Source of the DNA: Cyanobacteriota bacterium
GTDB taxonomy: Bacteria; Cyanobacteriota; Cyanobacteriia; CACIAM-69d
Direction: 5' to 3'
DNA: 64,000 nt
Assembly (NCBI GenBank): GCA_022402445.1
Contig: JAKRSF010000003.1
Location: 62,001 to 126,000, forward strand
The stretch's first letter is position 1, and each line of letters starts with the position of its first letter. Of the stretch, positions 23,471 to 32,733 are shown one piece after another. Position numbers and translations under genes: made by a program. The notes under the pieces were generated by a model. That model had not been told where the DNA came from, searched no databases, and saw only the letters and a program-made list of their open reading frames with translations.

Positions 23471-24469
23471 CTAGCCGTGGCGTTTTTGATGCCAATGCCA
23501 CGCATGGGCCACGATCGCATCCAGGTCCGGATAGGTGGGTTGCCAACCGAGCACCTCGCGCACCTTATCGCTACTGCTGACCAAAATTGGGGGGTCGCCG
23601 GGGCGGCGATCGCACTCCATCACCTCAATCTTGGCCCCCGTAACACGGCGGGCGGTTTCAATGGCTTCGCGCACGGAAAAACCGCTGCCGTTGCCTAAAT
23701 TGAAGGCATCGGAGGGGCCGCCATTGAGGAGATATTCCAACCCCAACACATGGGCCGACGCGAGATCATTGACATGGACATAATCGCGGATGCAGGTGCC
23801 GTCGGGGGTGTTGTAGTCGGTGCCGAAAATCGTAATTTTTTCGCGCTTGCCGAGGGCCGCAAACAGGATGAGGGGAATCAGGTGGGTTTCGGGGGTGTGG
23901 TCTTCGCCGATCGCGCCGGAGGGGTCAGCACCGGCGGCGTTGAAGTAGCGGAAAATGACGGATTTGAGACCATAGGCCGCATCAAAATCCCGCAGCATTC
24001 GCTCCACCATGAGCTTGGATTCGCCGTAGGGATTGATGGGAATTTGTGGATGATCTTCGGCGATCGCGTCCGTTTGGGGCACCCCATAGGTGGCGGCGGT
24101 GGAGGAAAAGACGAAGCGATCAATCTTGGCTTCGAGCATTGCTTCGAGCAAAGTGAGGGTACCCACCACATTATTGTGATAGTAGCGGGCGGGATCCTGG
24201 ACCGATTCCCCCACGGCGATGTAGGCGGCGAAGTGCATCACCGCTGCGATGTCGTGGGTGGCGAAGAGTTTGTCGAGTAGGGGGCGATCGGTGGTGCGGC
24301 CCACCACCAGTTCCGCCTTGAGCACGTCGTCAATGCTGCTGCGGTGGCCGTATTCGAGGCTATCGAGGACGACGACGCCGTAGCCCGCTTTCTGGAGGGC
24401 CAGGACCGCATGGGAGCCGATGTAGCCTGCGCCGCCGGTGACAAGAATGGTGGGTTGGGAGTGGGACAC
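23471..24469 (-). CDS. galE: UDP-glucose 4-epimerase
   Basis: 332 residues, ATG at 24469. It is an extended short-chain dehydrogenase/reductase: NAD-binding TGGAGYIGSHA (about 11-21), catalytic YGESK (Tyr/Lys, about 148-152), SSTAATYGVP, FRYFNAAGADP and DYVHVNDLASAHVLGLEYL. Substrate-site features and length match GalE, which interconverts UDP-glucose and UDP-galactose for polysaccharide and glycolipid synthesis, including galactolipid supply in cyanobacteria. Neighbouring acyltransferase and glycosyltransferases support an envelope role. A hairpin with T-run follows it. Confidence 0.95.
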   Translation of the reverse strand: MSHSQPTILVTGGAGYIGSHAVLALQKAGYGVVVLDSLEYGHRSSIDDVLKAELVVGRTTDRPLLDKLFATHDIAAVMHFAAYIAVGESVQDPARYYHNNVVGTLTLLEAMLEAKIDRFVFSSTAATYGVPQTDAIAEDHPQIPINPYGESKLMVERMLRDFDAAYGLKSVIFRYFNAAGADPSGAIGEDHTPETHLIPLILFAALGKREKITIFGTDYNTPDGTCIRDYVHVNDLASAHVLGLEYLLNGGPSDAFNLGNGSGFSVREAIETARRVTGAKIEVMECDRRPGDPPILVSSSDKVREVLGWQPTYPDLDAIVAHAWHWHQKRHG

Positions 24470-24578
24470 GCTAGTTATTGAACCTCGCCGGGGATGGAGA
24501 TGGGTGAATGGATGGGGGTGGGGAGGGGTTGGGATGTTTTACGGATTTTGGCGCTGGCGGTCAGGATGGGGGGTGGCC

Positions 24579-25526
24579 CTAGCGATCGCGGCGCAGTTGC
24601 AGCAATTTATCGCGGATAGGGGCCGGTAGCACCGACAGGAGCAGACCGGCGGCGGCCCGTCGTTTCGAGGCGCGCCACCCGGCCAGTAGAAGCGCCTGCC
24701 CTTTGCCCGTGTCCCCCTGGGCGATCGCGCGGATGCCTAGGGACAGTTGACAGTCGGCGATGCGTTCCTGGCGGAGGGCTTCGAGGCGCGGGTCATCGAA
24801 CCGGTAGCGGCTGAGGTATTGGAGCTTGTCCTGGAGGTAGGGAATTTCCCGGTGGATGCCCTGCTGGCCGGGGTGGCGGCGATATTCCATCAGCCGGTTG
24901 GGCAGATAATAGCCCCGTTTTTTGCCCAGGGCGAGGCGCACGAAGAGGTCATTGTCTTCGCAGTTTTGGACGTCGGGCAGCATGTACCCCACGTCATCGA
25001 GGGCGGCGCGGCGGAAGAGGGTGGCCCCCACCTGGAAACTCTGCTGCTCGAAGACGATCGCCAGCAAATTCTCGACGGGTCCGGCGGGCAGGTGGTGGCG
25101 GCCCCAGTGCTGGGTGTTGCGATCGCTTTCGGCGGGGTCGCGATCGCCGTGGAGGTCAATGATCCAGTGGTCCGTGCCGACGAAATCGATCTGGGGATGA
25201 TGCTCTAGGATCGCCGTGGTCTGGGCGAGGAAGTCCGGCGTGAGGCGATCGTCATCGTCGAATTTGATGAAATAGTCCGCGATCGCCGCCTCGAAGCCCG
25301 ATCGCATGTTGTTACTTTTGCCAATATTGGTGGGGTGGCGCAGGTAGTGGATGCGCGGGTCAGCCGCCGTCAGGTCCGCCATCATGGCCGCCGTGCCGTC
25401 GGTGGAGCCGTCGTCCGCCACCACCAATTTCCAATCGGTGAAGGTTTGATCGCGGACACTGGCGATCGCGCTGCGGAGGAGATCACAGCGGTTATAGGTG
25501 GGAATGTTAATGCCAACTTTGACCAT
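24579..25526 (-). CDS. Family 2 glycosyltransferase
   Basis: 315 residues from the ATG at 25526 (MVKVGINIPTYNR); the open frame upstream is low-complexity and not conserved in look. GT-A fold markers: INIPTYNRCDLLRSAIASV, VVADDGSTDGT, and the metal-binding IKFDDDDRLTPDFL. A GT2 C-terminal region follows with DNDLFVRLALGKKRGYYLP and YRRHPGQQ. It transfers a sugar from an NDP-sugar to a glycan or lipid acceptor. Divergent from the GT4 gene by about 115 bases. Sugar and acceptor unknown. Confidence 0.9.
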   Translation of the reverse strand: MVKVGINIPTYNRCDLLRSAIASVRDQTFTDWKLVVADDGSTDGTAAMMADLTAADPRIHYLRHPTNIGKSNNMRSGFEAAIADYFIKFDDDDRLTPDFLAQTTAILEHHPQIDFVGTDHWIIDLHGDRDPAESDRNTQHWGRHHLPAGPVENLLAIVFEQQSFQVGATLFRRAALDDVGYMLPDVQNCEDNDLFVRLALGKKRGYYLPNRLMEYRRHPGQQGIHREIPYLQDKLQYLSRYRFDDPRLEALRQERIADCQLSLGIRAIAQGDTGKGQALLLAGWRASKRRAAAGLLLSVLPAPIRDKLLQLRRDR

Positions 25527-25640
25527 GGCAACCGATGACAACCTAGGGCGCTGGGCTGCCGCCATCTTAACCGACCGGTTCGGCGCGATCGGCCCCGCCG
25601 CCGCCGTCCGTTGCCCCATGTTCTAGAGACCCCCACGGCG

Positions 25641-26903
25641 ATGAAAATTTTGATGCTCTCGGCGACGTTCCCCTATCCCCCCAGCAAAGGCGGCACCCAG
25701 GTGCGGACGTTCCATCTGGCGGAATTTCTGAGCGATCGCCACGACGTGACCCTGGTGACGTTGCGATCGCCGGACGTGACCGATGAGGAGGTGGCGGCCC
25801 TGGGGCGATCGGTGGGGGAGTTGGTTGTGTTTGATCGGCCAGCGGAACCGGATCGGGGTTTGAAACAAAAGCTCGGGCGCGCCTGGGAATTTGTGCGCAC
25901 GGGGGTGCCCCCCAGTGTCCGCGCCGCCTACAGCGTTCCGATGCAAGCCTGGGTCGATCGCGCGATCGCCTCGGGCCAGTTTGATGCACTCACCTGCGAG
26001 CACAGCGTCAATGAACAGTACCTGCGGCCCGAATGGACGCGAGGTAATGCCCCCGCGATCGGTCCCCATGGCCCCCTGCGGGCGATCGTCAATATCCACA
26101 GCTCCGTCTATGGCACCTGCCGCAACCAACTGGCCACCGGCACGGCGGAAAAGCCCCTGCGCGATCGCCTCAACCAGCCCCTCCTGAAGCGCTACGAGGG
26201 CACCTACTGCCAAAAATTCTCCGCCCTGGTGGTCACCACGGAAGAGGACGCGGTGCAAATGCGCCAGTTTGCCCCCGATCGCCCCGTCGTCGTCATCCCC
26301 AATGGCGTGAATTTTGAGACCTTCCCCATGCGATCGCACGATCCCGGCGGCCACAACCTGATCTTCTGCGGAGCCATGGACAACCAGCCCAACATCGACG
26401 CCGTGACCTACCTGGCCCAGGAGATTTTTCCGATGGTGCGATCGCGCTATCCCGACGCCGCCCTCACCCTCGTGGGCGCACGCCCCGGCCCCGCCATCCA
26501 AGCCCTCGGCAATCTCCCCGGCGTCACCGTCACCGGCTCCGTCCTCGCCATGGCCCCCCACCTCCACCGGGCCACGATCGCGGTGATCCCCATGCGCACC
26601 GGCTTCGGCATCAAAAACAAAACCCTCGAAGCCATGGCCGCTGGTGTCCCCGTGGTGGGGAGCGATCGCGCCCTCGAAGGACTCAGCCCCGACTCAACCC
26701 TCGATCCCGGCACGGGTGAAATCGCCCTGCGGGCCAACGACACCGACGCCTACCTCCGCGCCATTACCCAACTGTTTGAGGATCCGGACCACCGCGATCG
26801 CCTCTCGCGCCAGGGCCGCGCCCTCGTGGAACAGCACTACACCTGGAGCGGCGTCGGCCAGCGCTACGAAGCCGTCCTCGCCGGTCCACCCCAGGGAGCT
26901 TGA
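25641..26903 (+). CDS. Family 4 glycosyltransferase
   Basis: 420 residues from the ATG at 25641. The N-terminus MKILMLSATFPYPPSKGGTQVRTFHLAEFL is typical of GT-B glycosyltransferases of the group seen with exopolysaccharide systems. The nucleotide-sugar domain shows NLIFCGAMDNQPNIDAVTYL, LTLVGARPGPAIQAL, and the EX7E-like region MRTGFGIKNKTLEAMAAGVPVVGSDRALEGL. Predicted cytoplasmic, acting in polysaccharide assembly. It is divergent from the GT2 gene. Confidence 0.9.
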   Translation: MKILMLSATFPYPPSKGGTQVRTFHLAEFLSDRHDVTLVTLRSPDVTDEEVAALGRSVGELVVFDRPAEPDRGLKQKLGRAWEFVRTGVPPSVRAAYSVPMQAWVDRAIASGQFDALTCEHSVNEQYLRPEWTRGNAPAIGPHGPLRAIVNIHSSVYGTCRNQLATGTAEKPLRDRLNQPLLKRYEGTYCQKFSALVVTTEEDAVQMRQFAPDRPVVVIPNGVNFETFPMRSHDPGGHNLIFCGAMDNQPNIDAVTYLAQEIFPMVRSRYPDAALTLVGARPGPAIQALGNLPGVTVTGSVLAMAPHLHRATIAVIPMRTGFGIKNKTLEAMAAGVPVVGSDRALEGLSPDSTLDPGTGEIALRANDTDAYLRAITQLFEDPDHRDRLSRQGRALVEQHYTWSGVGQRYEAVLAGPPQGA

Positions 26904-26984
26904 TATACTGATGGGCTAGTAATCCTTTAATACCCGTTTAAAAACCTTCCCCTTTAGTCCCCCGCCCCCTAATCTCCTCAAACG

Positions 26985-27020
26985 CCCCCCGCGATCGGGG
27001 CTTTGCCCCTACCCATCGCG
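26985..27020. repeat. GC-palindrome repeat, one-unit copy
   Basis: CCCCCCGCGATCGGGG followed by CTTTGCCCCTACCCATCG, just before the antiporter ATG. It has the same layout as the multi-unit copies at about 54558-54650, 59341-59399 and 59509-59570: a CGCGATCGGGGC cap, a GGGGC-TTT-GCCCC hairpin, and an ACCCATCG spacer. Confidence 0.65.
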
Positions 27021-27023
27021 CCC

Positions 27024-28955
27024 ATGGATAACTCCTTCGAGATCGCCCAACTCATGGCCATCACCATCGCCGCCGGCATCGGAGCCCAGGTGTTGGCCAA
27101 CTACCTGCGCCTGCCCAGCATCGTTTGCCTGCTTGGGTTCGGGATCCTGCTGGGGCGCGACGCCCTCAATGTCCTCCATCCGGAACTGCTGGGCATTGGC
27201 CTAGAGGTCTTGGTGTCCCTCGCCGTCGCCCTGATTTTGTTTGAAGGGGGCCTCAATCTGGAACTGCGGGACGTGGGGAAAGTCTCCGGCAGCCTGCGGA
27301 ATTTGGTCACCATCGGCACCATGATTTCCCTGCTGGGGGGCGGCATCGCGGCCCGGTGGCTGGCGGAATTCCCCTGGCCGATCGCGTTCCTCTACTCGTC
27401 GCTGGTGGTGGTGACGGGGCCAACGGTCATCGGTCCCCTGCTAAAAAATGTGCGCGTGGAGCGGCAGGTGGGGGCGCTGCTGGAGAGCGAAGGGGTGTTG
27501 ATTGATCCCGTCGGGGCGATCCTGGCGGTGGTGGTGTTGGATATCGTCGTCAGCGGCAATGCGGAGCCCCTGTCGGTGGCGATCAATCTGGGGGTGCGCC
27601 TCGCGATCGGCGGCGGCATTGGGGCGGCGGGGGGCTGGCTGCTGGGCTTTTTCCTGAAGCGGGCCAAATTCCTGTCGGAGGATCTGACCAATTTGGTGGT
27701 CCTGGCGGGCATGTGGGGGTTATATATCCTCTCCCAGTCGATCATCAGCGAGTCGGGCCTGATGGCGGCGGTGGCGGCGGGGGTGGTGGTGCGGGCGACG
27801 GGCCTGCCGACGGAGCGAACCCTGCGGCGCTTTAAGGGCCAGTTGACGATTTTGGCGGTGTCGGTGCTGTTTGTGCTGCTGGCGGCGGATCTGTCGCTGG
27901 CGAGTTTGGTGACGTTGGGCTGGGGCGGTGTCGGGACGGTGGCGATGCTGATGTTGGCGGTGCGTCCGCTGAATGTGTGGGTTTGCACCTGGAAGAGTGG
28001 CCTGACCTGGCAGCAGAAGGTGTTCGCCGGGTGGGTGGGGCCGAAGGGGATTGTGTCGGCGTCGGTGGCGTCTTTGTTTGCGATCGTGTTGACCCAGAAC
28101 AATGTGACGGGGGGCGATTCGATTAAGGCGCTGGTGTTTTTGACGATTATTTTGACGGTGACGGTGCAGGGGCTGACGGCGGGGGCGGTGGCGAAGTGGC
28201 TGAAGCTGCGATCGACGGAGGCGACGGGGGTGTTGATTGTGGGTTCGACGCCCTTGAGTCGGTTGATTGGGCGGCTGTTCCAGGAGCGGGGGGAGGCGGT
28301 GGCGATCGTGGATACGGACCCGGAGGCCTGTCGGGCGGCGGAGGCGGAGAATCTGCGGGTGTTTTTGAGTAGTGCCCTGGATGCGGCGGTGCTGGAGGCG
28401 GCGGGGCTCGAATCGATGGGGACGTTTTTGGCGATGACGAGTAATGGGGAGGTGAATGCGGTGGCGGCCCAGCGGGCGGCGGAGGAGTTTGGGCCGCCGA
28501 GGGTGCTGGCGATTTTTCCGCGTGATCCGGAAGGGGCGACCGTCGCGGATGGGGAGGCGAAGGGGGGTGCGATCGCGGCGACGATCGCCCAGCCGTTCAT
28601 GGAGGATGTGCCTCTCAAAACCTGGAATCAATATTTGCGCGATCGCGCGGTGAAGCTGGGGGAAACGGAGCTGCGATCGGCCACGTTTGCGTTCCAGCAG
28701 GCCCACCTCAATGCCCTGATGCGATCGCGGGAACTGGTGCCGATTTTGATTGAGCGGGATGAGCGGCTGATGATCGCGGCGGCGGGGAGCGAGTGGCAAC
28801 CGGGCGATCGCATCCTCTATCTGCTCCACGACCCGAAACCCAAGCTGCTCAAACGGCTCGCGGGCACGGAACGCCAGGGGCCGCTGGTGCCGGAAAAACT
28901 CCCGGCGGTCGAGGAGGTGCCCATGACTCCTTCATCCTTGGCCGGTGCCCCCTAG
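27024..28955 (+). CDS. Cation/proton antiporter with TrkA-N domain
   Basis: 643 residues from the ATG at 27024. Residues about 10-400 form a CPA-type Na+/H+ exchanger with around 12 helices: LGFGILLGRDALN, LILFEGGLNL, SSLVVVTGPTVIGPLL, ESEGVLIDPVGAILAVVVLD and GPKGIVSASVASLFAIVLTQ. From about 404 a TrkA-N/RCK nucleotide-binding domain follows (VLIVGSTPLSRLIGRLFQERGEAVAIVDTD), with a further TrkA-like region toward the end. The RCK part suggests control by NAD(H) or another nucleotide. It would export Na+ or K+ for salt and pH balance; the ion cannot be fixed from sequence. Convergent with cysT, gap of 34 bases. Confidence 0.9.
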   Translation: MDNSFEIAQLMAITIAAGIGAQVLANYLRLPSIVCLLGFGILLGRDALNVLHPELLGIGLEVLVSLAVALILFEGGLNLELRDVGKVSGSLRNLVTIGTMISLLGGGIAARWLAEFPWPIAFLYSSLVVVTGPTVIGPLLKNVRVERQVGALLESEGVLIDPVGAILAVVVLDIVVSGNAEPLSVAINLGVRLAIGGGIGAAGGWLLGFFLKRAKFLSEDLTNLVVLAGMWGLYILSQSIISESGLMAAVAAGVVVRATGLPTERTLRRFKGQLTILAVSVLFVLLAADLSLASLVTLGWGGVGTVAMLMLAVRPLNVWVCTWKSGLTWQQKVFAGWVGPKGIVSASVASLFAIVLTQNNVTGGDSIKALVFLTIILTVTVQGLTAGAVAKWLKLRSTEATGVLIVGSTPLSRLIGRLFQERGEAVAIVDTDPEACRAAEAENLRVFLSSALDAAVLEAAGLESMGTFLAMTSNGEVNAVAAQRAAEEFGPPRVLAIFPRDPEGATVADGEAKGGAIAATIAQPFMEDVPLKTWNQYLRDRAVKLGETELRSATFAFQQAHLNALMRSRELVPILIERDERLMIAAAGSEWQPGDRILYLLHDPKPKLLKRLAGTERQGPLVPEKLPAVEEVPMTPSSLAGAP

Positions 28956-28989
28956 GGGTTTTCTTAGGGGCTTTGAGGGTTGCGACTTT

Positions 28990-29844
28990 TTAGGCGCGAT
29001 CGTAGCGGCGGCCCCAGGCTTGGAGCAAATTAATCGCCAAAAGCATGGTCAGGGAAATGAAGAGCATCACGGCCCCGATCGCGGCGGCCCCCTCAAAGTC
29101 GTATTGCTCCAGCCGCTGGAAAATCAGCACCGGCGCAATCAAATCCTGAAACGGCAAATTCGCCGACACAATCACCACCGAGCCAAATTCCCCCACCGCC
29201 CGCGAAAAGCCCAGGGCCACCCCCGTGACAATCGCGGGGAAAATCTGCGGCAGCAGCACCCGCCAGAAGGTTTGGCTGCGCGACGCCCCCAGGCACCAGG
29301 CCGCCTCCTCCAGATCGCGATCGATCTCCGCCAGCACCGGCTCCACCGTCCGCACCACAAAGGGCAGGGAAATGAACAGCATCGCCACCGCCACCCCCAG
29401 CCGCGTAAAGGAAATCTGAATGCCCAACGGGGCCAGCCATTGGCCGATCCAGCCGCGATCGCTATAGACCGTCGCCAGGGTCAGGCCCGCCACCGCCGTC
29501 GGCAGGGCAAAGGGCAAATCCACCGCCGCATCCACAATCCGCTTGCCGGGAAACTCATAGCGCACCAGCACCCAGGCCACCAGGGTGCCAAATACCCCAT
29601 CGAGCAGGGCCGCCGCGATCGCCGTCACGAAGGACACATCATAGGCCGACAGGGCCACGGGGCTGGTGACAATGCGCCAAAAATCCGCCGGATCCAGGCT
29701 ACCCACCCGCCCCAGCAGCGCCGTAATCGGCAGCACCAGCAAAAACGCCACATAGGCGATCGTCACCCGCCACGGCCAGGTCAGCGGCGATCGCCGAACC
29801 GCCGCCGTTCCCGTACCCCCAACCCCTTGATTTGAATTTGCCAT
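28990..29844 (-). CDS. cysT: Sulfate/thiosulfate ABC transporter permease CysT
   Basis: 284 residues, ATG at 29844. Six helices in the MetI-like fold. Family-specific stretches are LVAWVLVRYEFPGKRIVDAAVD, LPFALPTAVAGLTLATVY, the cytoplasmic EAA loop EEAAWCLGASRSQTFWRVLLPQ, and GFSRAVGEFGSVVIVSANLP followed by DLIAPVLIFQRLEQYDFEGA. These fit CysT (CysU) better than CysW. It works with CysW, CysA and a sulfate-binding protein, none of which is in the window. It is the last gene of a run with the HTH-protein gene 3 bases upstream, an unusual setting. Confidence 0.9.
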   Translation of the reverse strand: MANSNQGVGGTGTAAVRRSPLTWPWRVTIAYVAFLLVLPITALLGRVGSLDPADFWRIVTSPVALSAYDVSFVTAIAAALLDGVFGTLVAWVLVRYEFPGKRIVDAAVDLPFALPTAVAGLTLATVYSDRGWIGQWLAPLGIQISFTRLGVAVAMLFISLPFVVRTVEPVLAEIDRDLEEAAWCLGASRSQTFWRVLLPQIFPAIVTGVALGFSRAVGEFGSVVIVSANLPFQDLIAPVLIFQRLEQYDFEGAAAIGAVMLFISLTMLLAINLLQAWGRRYDRA

Positions 29845-29847
29845 CGT

Positions 29848-31005
29848 TTAGAGCGCGTAAACCTGCCCATCAATCAACAGGCGCGTAATGTCCTTCTCCT
29901 GAAGGTGGGGCGTCGCCTTGGCAAAAATGCTGCTATCGGGCACCTTAATGACCCGCTGGGTCCGCCCCGAAAAGCGCCGCGCCACCCGGTGATTATCAAA
30001 CACCGGCAGGGTATTGCAGTTGGCCTCCCCGTCGGGGATCGCCCCCAATTCCTGAAAATCCTTGAGGGGCCGCACCACCAGATTGGCCGCCCGATCCACC
30101 ACCAAATAGCAGGGGTTGGGGATCGAGGCCGCCGTCAGGGGATAGATTTCAATGGGCTCCGTGGCGTTGGCGCGGGTGATGATGCCGAGGCCCTGGCCGA
30201 TGTCGCCGTCGTCATCGTCCTCGTCGTCGTCGAAGTCGTCCCCATCTTCCAACAGGTCCAGATCCGTCTCGTCCTCTAGCTCATCGCCATAGGGATCCTC
30301 GATCTCGTCCACCATGGCCTGCGACCGGCGATCGCGCCCACCGGAGGCCGGAGCGGGGGCAGGAACCGCTGGAGCCGCCTTGGACGCCGCTTTGATGATG
30401 GTTTTGGGGCTTGCCTTCGGGGCGGGCGAGCTCGATTCTTCAGGGGTTGACTCCAGGGGCAGGGCCTCGGCGGCGGCTTCAGGGCTGCGCGATCGCGATC
30501 GCCGCTGGGGTTTGGTGCGTGGGCTGTCCAGCGCCGGAGCATCCTCCTCCGGAGCCGCGATCGCGGGGGCCGGTTCATTCGTGCCCCCATCCCCATCCGA
30601 TCGACTCCGCGATCGCCGCCGGGTCCGTTTCGCCGCCCCATCATCCGATGACCGCCCCTCAGCCACGGGCAACTTCACCCCAGAGCTTGGGCTTGGGCTT
30701 GGGCCTGAATTGGAATCAGCACTTGGGGACAGCGGCGGCGCGATCGCCGGTTCCAGATCCCCCCCCTTCACCTTCCGCACCGGGCGGCCCTTTCCAGAAG
30801 GCTTAGGCCCCTCCGCCACCGGCCCCGACGCCAACAGATCCTCCTGCACCGCACCAACCGTCGGCGGCCCCTGGCGCACCACCCGGCCCACCGTCGAAGC
30901 GCTCACCCCAAACTGCTCCGCCAACATCGCCAGGGTCATCCCCTTTTGCTGATAAAGCTGAACAATTTGATCCTTATCGCGATCAGAAAGCCTGCGAGGA
31001 GCCAT
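29848..31005 (-). CDS. HTH-domain protein with basic, RS-rich and acidic tracts
   Basis: 385 residues, ATG at 31005. Residues 1-45 are a transposase-like helix-turn-helix: RRLSDRDKDQIVQLYQQKGMTLAMLAEQFGVSASTVGRVV. A long disordered region follows, with Arg/Ser clusters (KRTRRRSRSRSDGDG, QRRSRSRSPEA), Pro/Ala stretches, and an acidic run (DGDDFDDDEDDDDGD, about 258-272). The last 110 residues are ordered (IEIYPLTAASIPNPCYLVVDRAANLVV to LLIDGQVYAL). Proteins of this layout are conserved in cyanobacteria, but I know no function; DNA binding is inferred from the HTH. It sits between a membrane protein gene and cysT in one tight operon. Confidence 0.75.
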   Translation of the reverse strand: MAPRRLSDRDKDQIVQLYQQKGMTLAMLAEQFGVSASTVGRVVRQGPPTVGAVQEDLLASGPVAEGPKPSGKGRPVRKVKGGDLEPAIAPPLSPSADSNSGPSPSPSSGVKLPVAEGRSSDDGAAKRTRRRSRSRSDGDGGTNEPAPAIAAPEEDAPALDSPRTKPQRRSRSRSPEAAAEALPLESTPEESSSPAPKASPKTIIKAASKAAPAVPAPAPASGGRDRRSQAMVDEIEDPYGDELEDETDLDLLEDGDDFDDDEDDDDGDIGQGLGIITRANATEPIEIYPLTAASIPNPCYLVVDRAANLVVRPLKDFQELGAIPDGEANCNTLPVFDNHRVARRFSGRTQRVIKVPDSSIFAKATPHLQEKDITRLLIDGQVYAL

Positions 31006-31017
31006 GGCGGACGTTGC

Positions 31018-31953
31018 CTAAGAAACCGAGGACGCAGAGGAGGAAGACGACCGCCGACGAGAACTACGGCGCGATCGCGTTGAGAGATCGTACTCTAGCA
31101 CCGCACCAACACCAAACAGCACCCCACTGAAGATCCAAAACACCTCCAGCAAACTGCCACTCTCATAGTTGGGAATATTCGCCGTCGCATAGTTAAACCA
31201 CATATCGGCGATATACAGCGAAATCGACGCCGCCGCGATCATCCGCCAGGACTGGGCCGATCGCCCCCCCCAGAACGCCAGCAGCAGCGCCGACGCCAGC
31301 ACCAGCAGCAAAATATCGCCAATCGTGTACATCGACAAAATGAAATCCGCAAACGGACTGAGGAACTCCTCCACCTGAATCACCCAGGCCGGAGCAGTGC
31401 TTGACGCCAACTCCACCGCCGCCGCCTCAGCAGTCTCCTCCGCCCCCGATCCAGCAATCAACGGGGAAAAAGAAAACGCCGTCCCCGCCGTCCCGATCGC
31501 CGCCACCACCCCCCACTGCCACAGCTCCAAGTTCAGCCGTCGGGGCAGCACCGCCAACAGCATCCCCAAAGCCAGCAGCAGATAGGTCGCAATGTAGAAC
31601 AAATCCCCCGGACTCACATCCGGCGACTTTTGAAGGACCAGTTCCCAGTAGCTAAAGAACAAATTGCCAATGAAATAGCTCAGCATCCCCAGACCGATCA
31701 GCAGCCACACGGAACGGCCACTCAAAATCTGGGTGCTGCGCCAGTTGCGGAAACACAGCAGCGCCGCCCCCAAATAGGCCAGCGACTCTAGGACCGACGT
31801 GCCCACGCTGTACCACAGGGGCCGACCTTCCCCCGGTAGGGTCACGCTAAAGAACAGGAAAAACAGCAGGGACAGCAACGCCCAGGCGGAGGCACCGAGG
31901 ATCAGGTTCCGCGACGAGAACAGATTAGAGGAGTCGGTAGCAGATTTAGACAT
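31018..31953 (-). CDS. Polytopic membrane protein, unknown function
   Basis: 311 residues, ATG at 31953, with about eight hydrophobic helices (for example LILGASAWALLSLLFFLFFS, LLIGLGMLSYFIGNLFFSYW). A conserved-looking PGDLFYIATYLLLALGML leads into a middle loop rich in Ala/Glu. The cytoplasmic tail is STRSRRSSRRRSSSSSASSV, an Arg/Ser-rich stretch like that in the next gene product. Similar proteins occur in other cyanobacteria without a known role. It begins the operon membrane protein, HTH protein, cysT, with a 12-base gap to the next gene. Confidence 0.7.
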   Translation of the reverse strand: MSKSATDSSNLFSSRNLILGASAWALLSLLFFLFFSVTLPGEGRPLWYSVGTSVLESLAYLGAALLCFRNWRSTQILSGRSVWLLIGLGMLSYFIGNLFFSYWELVLQKSPDVSPGDLFYIATYLLLALGMLLAVLPRRLNLELWQWGVVAAIGTAGTAFSFSPLIAGSGAEETAEAAAVELASSTAPAWVIQVEEFLSPFADFILSMYTIGDILLLVLASALLLAFWGGRSAQSWRMIAAASISLYIADMWFNYATANIPNYESGSLLEVFWIFSGVLFGVGAVLEYDLSTRSRRSSRRRSSSSSASSVS

Positions 31954-32073
31954 AGGGCTTTAGTTTCAAGAAACGCACCGCAGGGCCGCCAGGGGCCACC
32001 AGTTGATGAAAGGCTGCACCGGGGGGCGCATCGGGGAGGCTGGGCTTCCTGGCCACGGCGCTCAGGGTTTTCC

Positions 32074-32733
32074 TTAAACGTTCCATAGCTTACCGACTGG
32101 CCCCTGCTTCAGCCAGGTGTTGAATTCGTTGCGATCGCCGTCGGACATGTCCTGAAGGGCATCGAGGGCGCGGCCAATGAAGTTGGCGTTACCAAAGTAT
32201 CCCTTCGCGACGCTGTGCAGTTCCTGCAGCAGGGACATGATCTGGAGGTCACCCCACTTGGGCAGGTGTCCCTCAAAGGGGTCAAAGGTCAGGATTTGCT
32301 CGACGCTTTCGGGGCTGCCGAGGTTGGGAAATTGCAGCTTGGCGAAGACGGAGCCGATGTCCTGACGGAATTTCTGGGCTTGGCGATCGCCCAGGAGGTC
32401 TTCGATATCAAAGGATACGGCCTGCAGGAGCAAGATGGTGCCGAGGACGTGGGCGGCGCGGGCGGCGGCACCACTGTCGGCGCTGCTGGCGGCATCGATG
32501 CGGACCTTGCCCCACACGCTGAACCGTTCGGGTTCCTCGAGCAGGACGCAGGCTTTGCCCCGGTTGTCGGTCAGGTCTCGCCAGAAGGTGCGCGCTTCCT
32601 CTTCCTGGCTAGCGCTGAAGACGTTCAGCAAGGTGAAGGTCTGCCCCTGATAGGTCAGGATCGGGATTTGTTGATCCTTTTCGGGATGCCGGACGTTAGA
32701 GATCTCAACATCCTGCCGTTTCAATATAAACAT
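32074..32733 (-). CDS. Conserved cyanobacterial protein, Npun_F0813-like
   Basis: 219 residues, ATG at 32733. Soluble, with a strongly patterned N-terminus MFILKRQDVEISNVRHPEK, then ILTYQGQTFTLLNVFSASQEEEARTFWRDLTDNRGKACVLLEEPERFSVWGKVR. The C-terminal half is helical (FRQDIGSVFAKLQFPNLGSPE, LLQELHSVAKGYFGN). This matches my memory of the Npun_F0813 family, widely conserved in cyanobacteria but uncharacterised. It stands alone, with gene-free stretches on both sides. Confidence 0.7.
   Translation of the reverse strand: MFILKRQDVEISNVRHPEKDQQIPILTYQGQTFTLLNVFSASQEEEARTFWRDLTDNRGKACVLLEEPERFSVWGKVRIDAASSADSGAAARAAHVLGTILLLQAVSFDIEDLLGDRQAQKFRQDIGSVFAKLQFPNLGSPESVEQILTFDPFEGHLPKWGDLQIMSLLQELHSVAKGYFGNANFIGRALDALQDMSDGDRNEFNTWLKQGPVGKLWNV

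Noticed and set aside
27392-28829. Two long minus-strand frames (408 and 369 residues)
   Set aside because: Shadows of the antiporter gene, rich in Arg/His/Pro with no motifs.
28945-29835. 296-residue plus-strand frame
   Set aside because: Antisense to cysT; low-complexity Arg/Gln/His composition.
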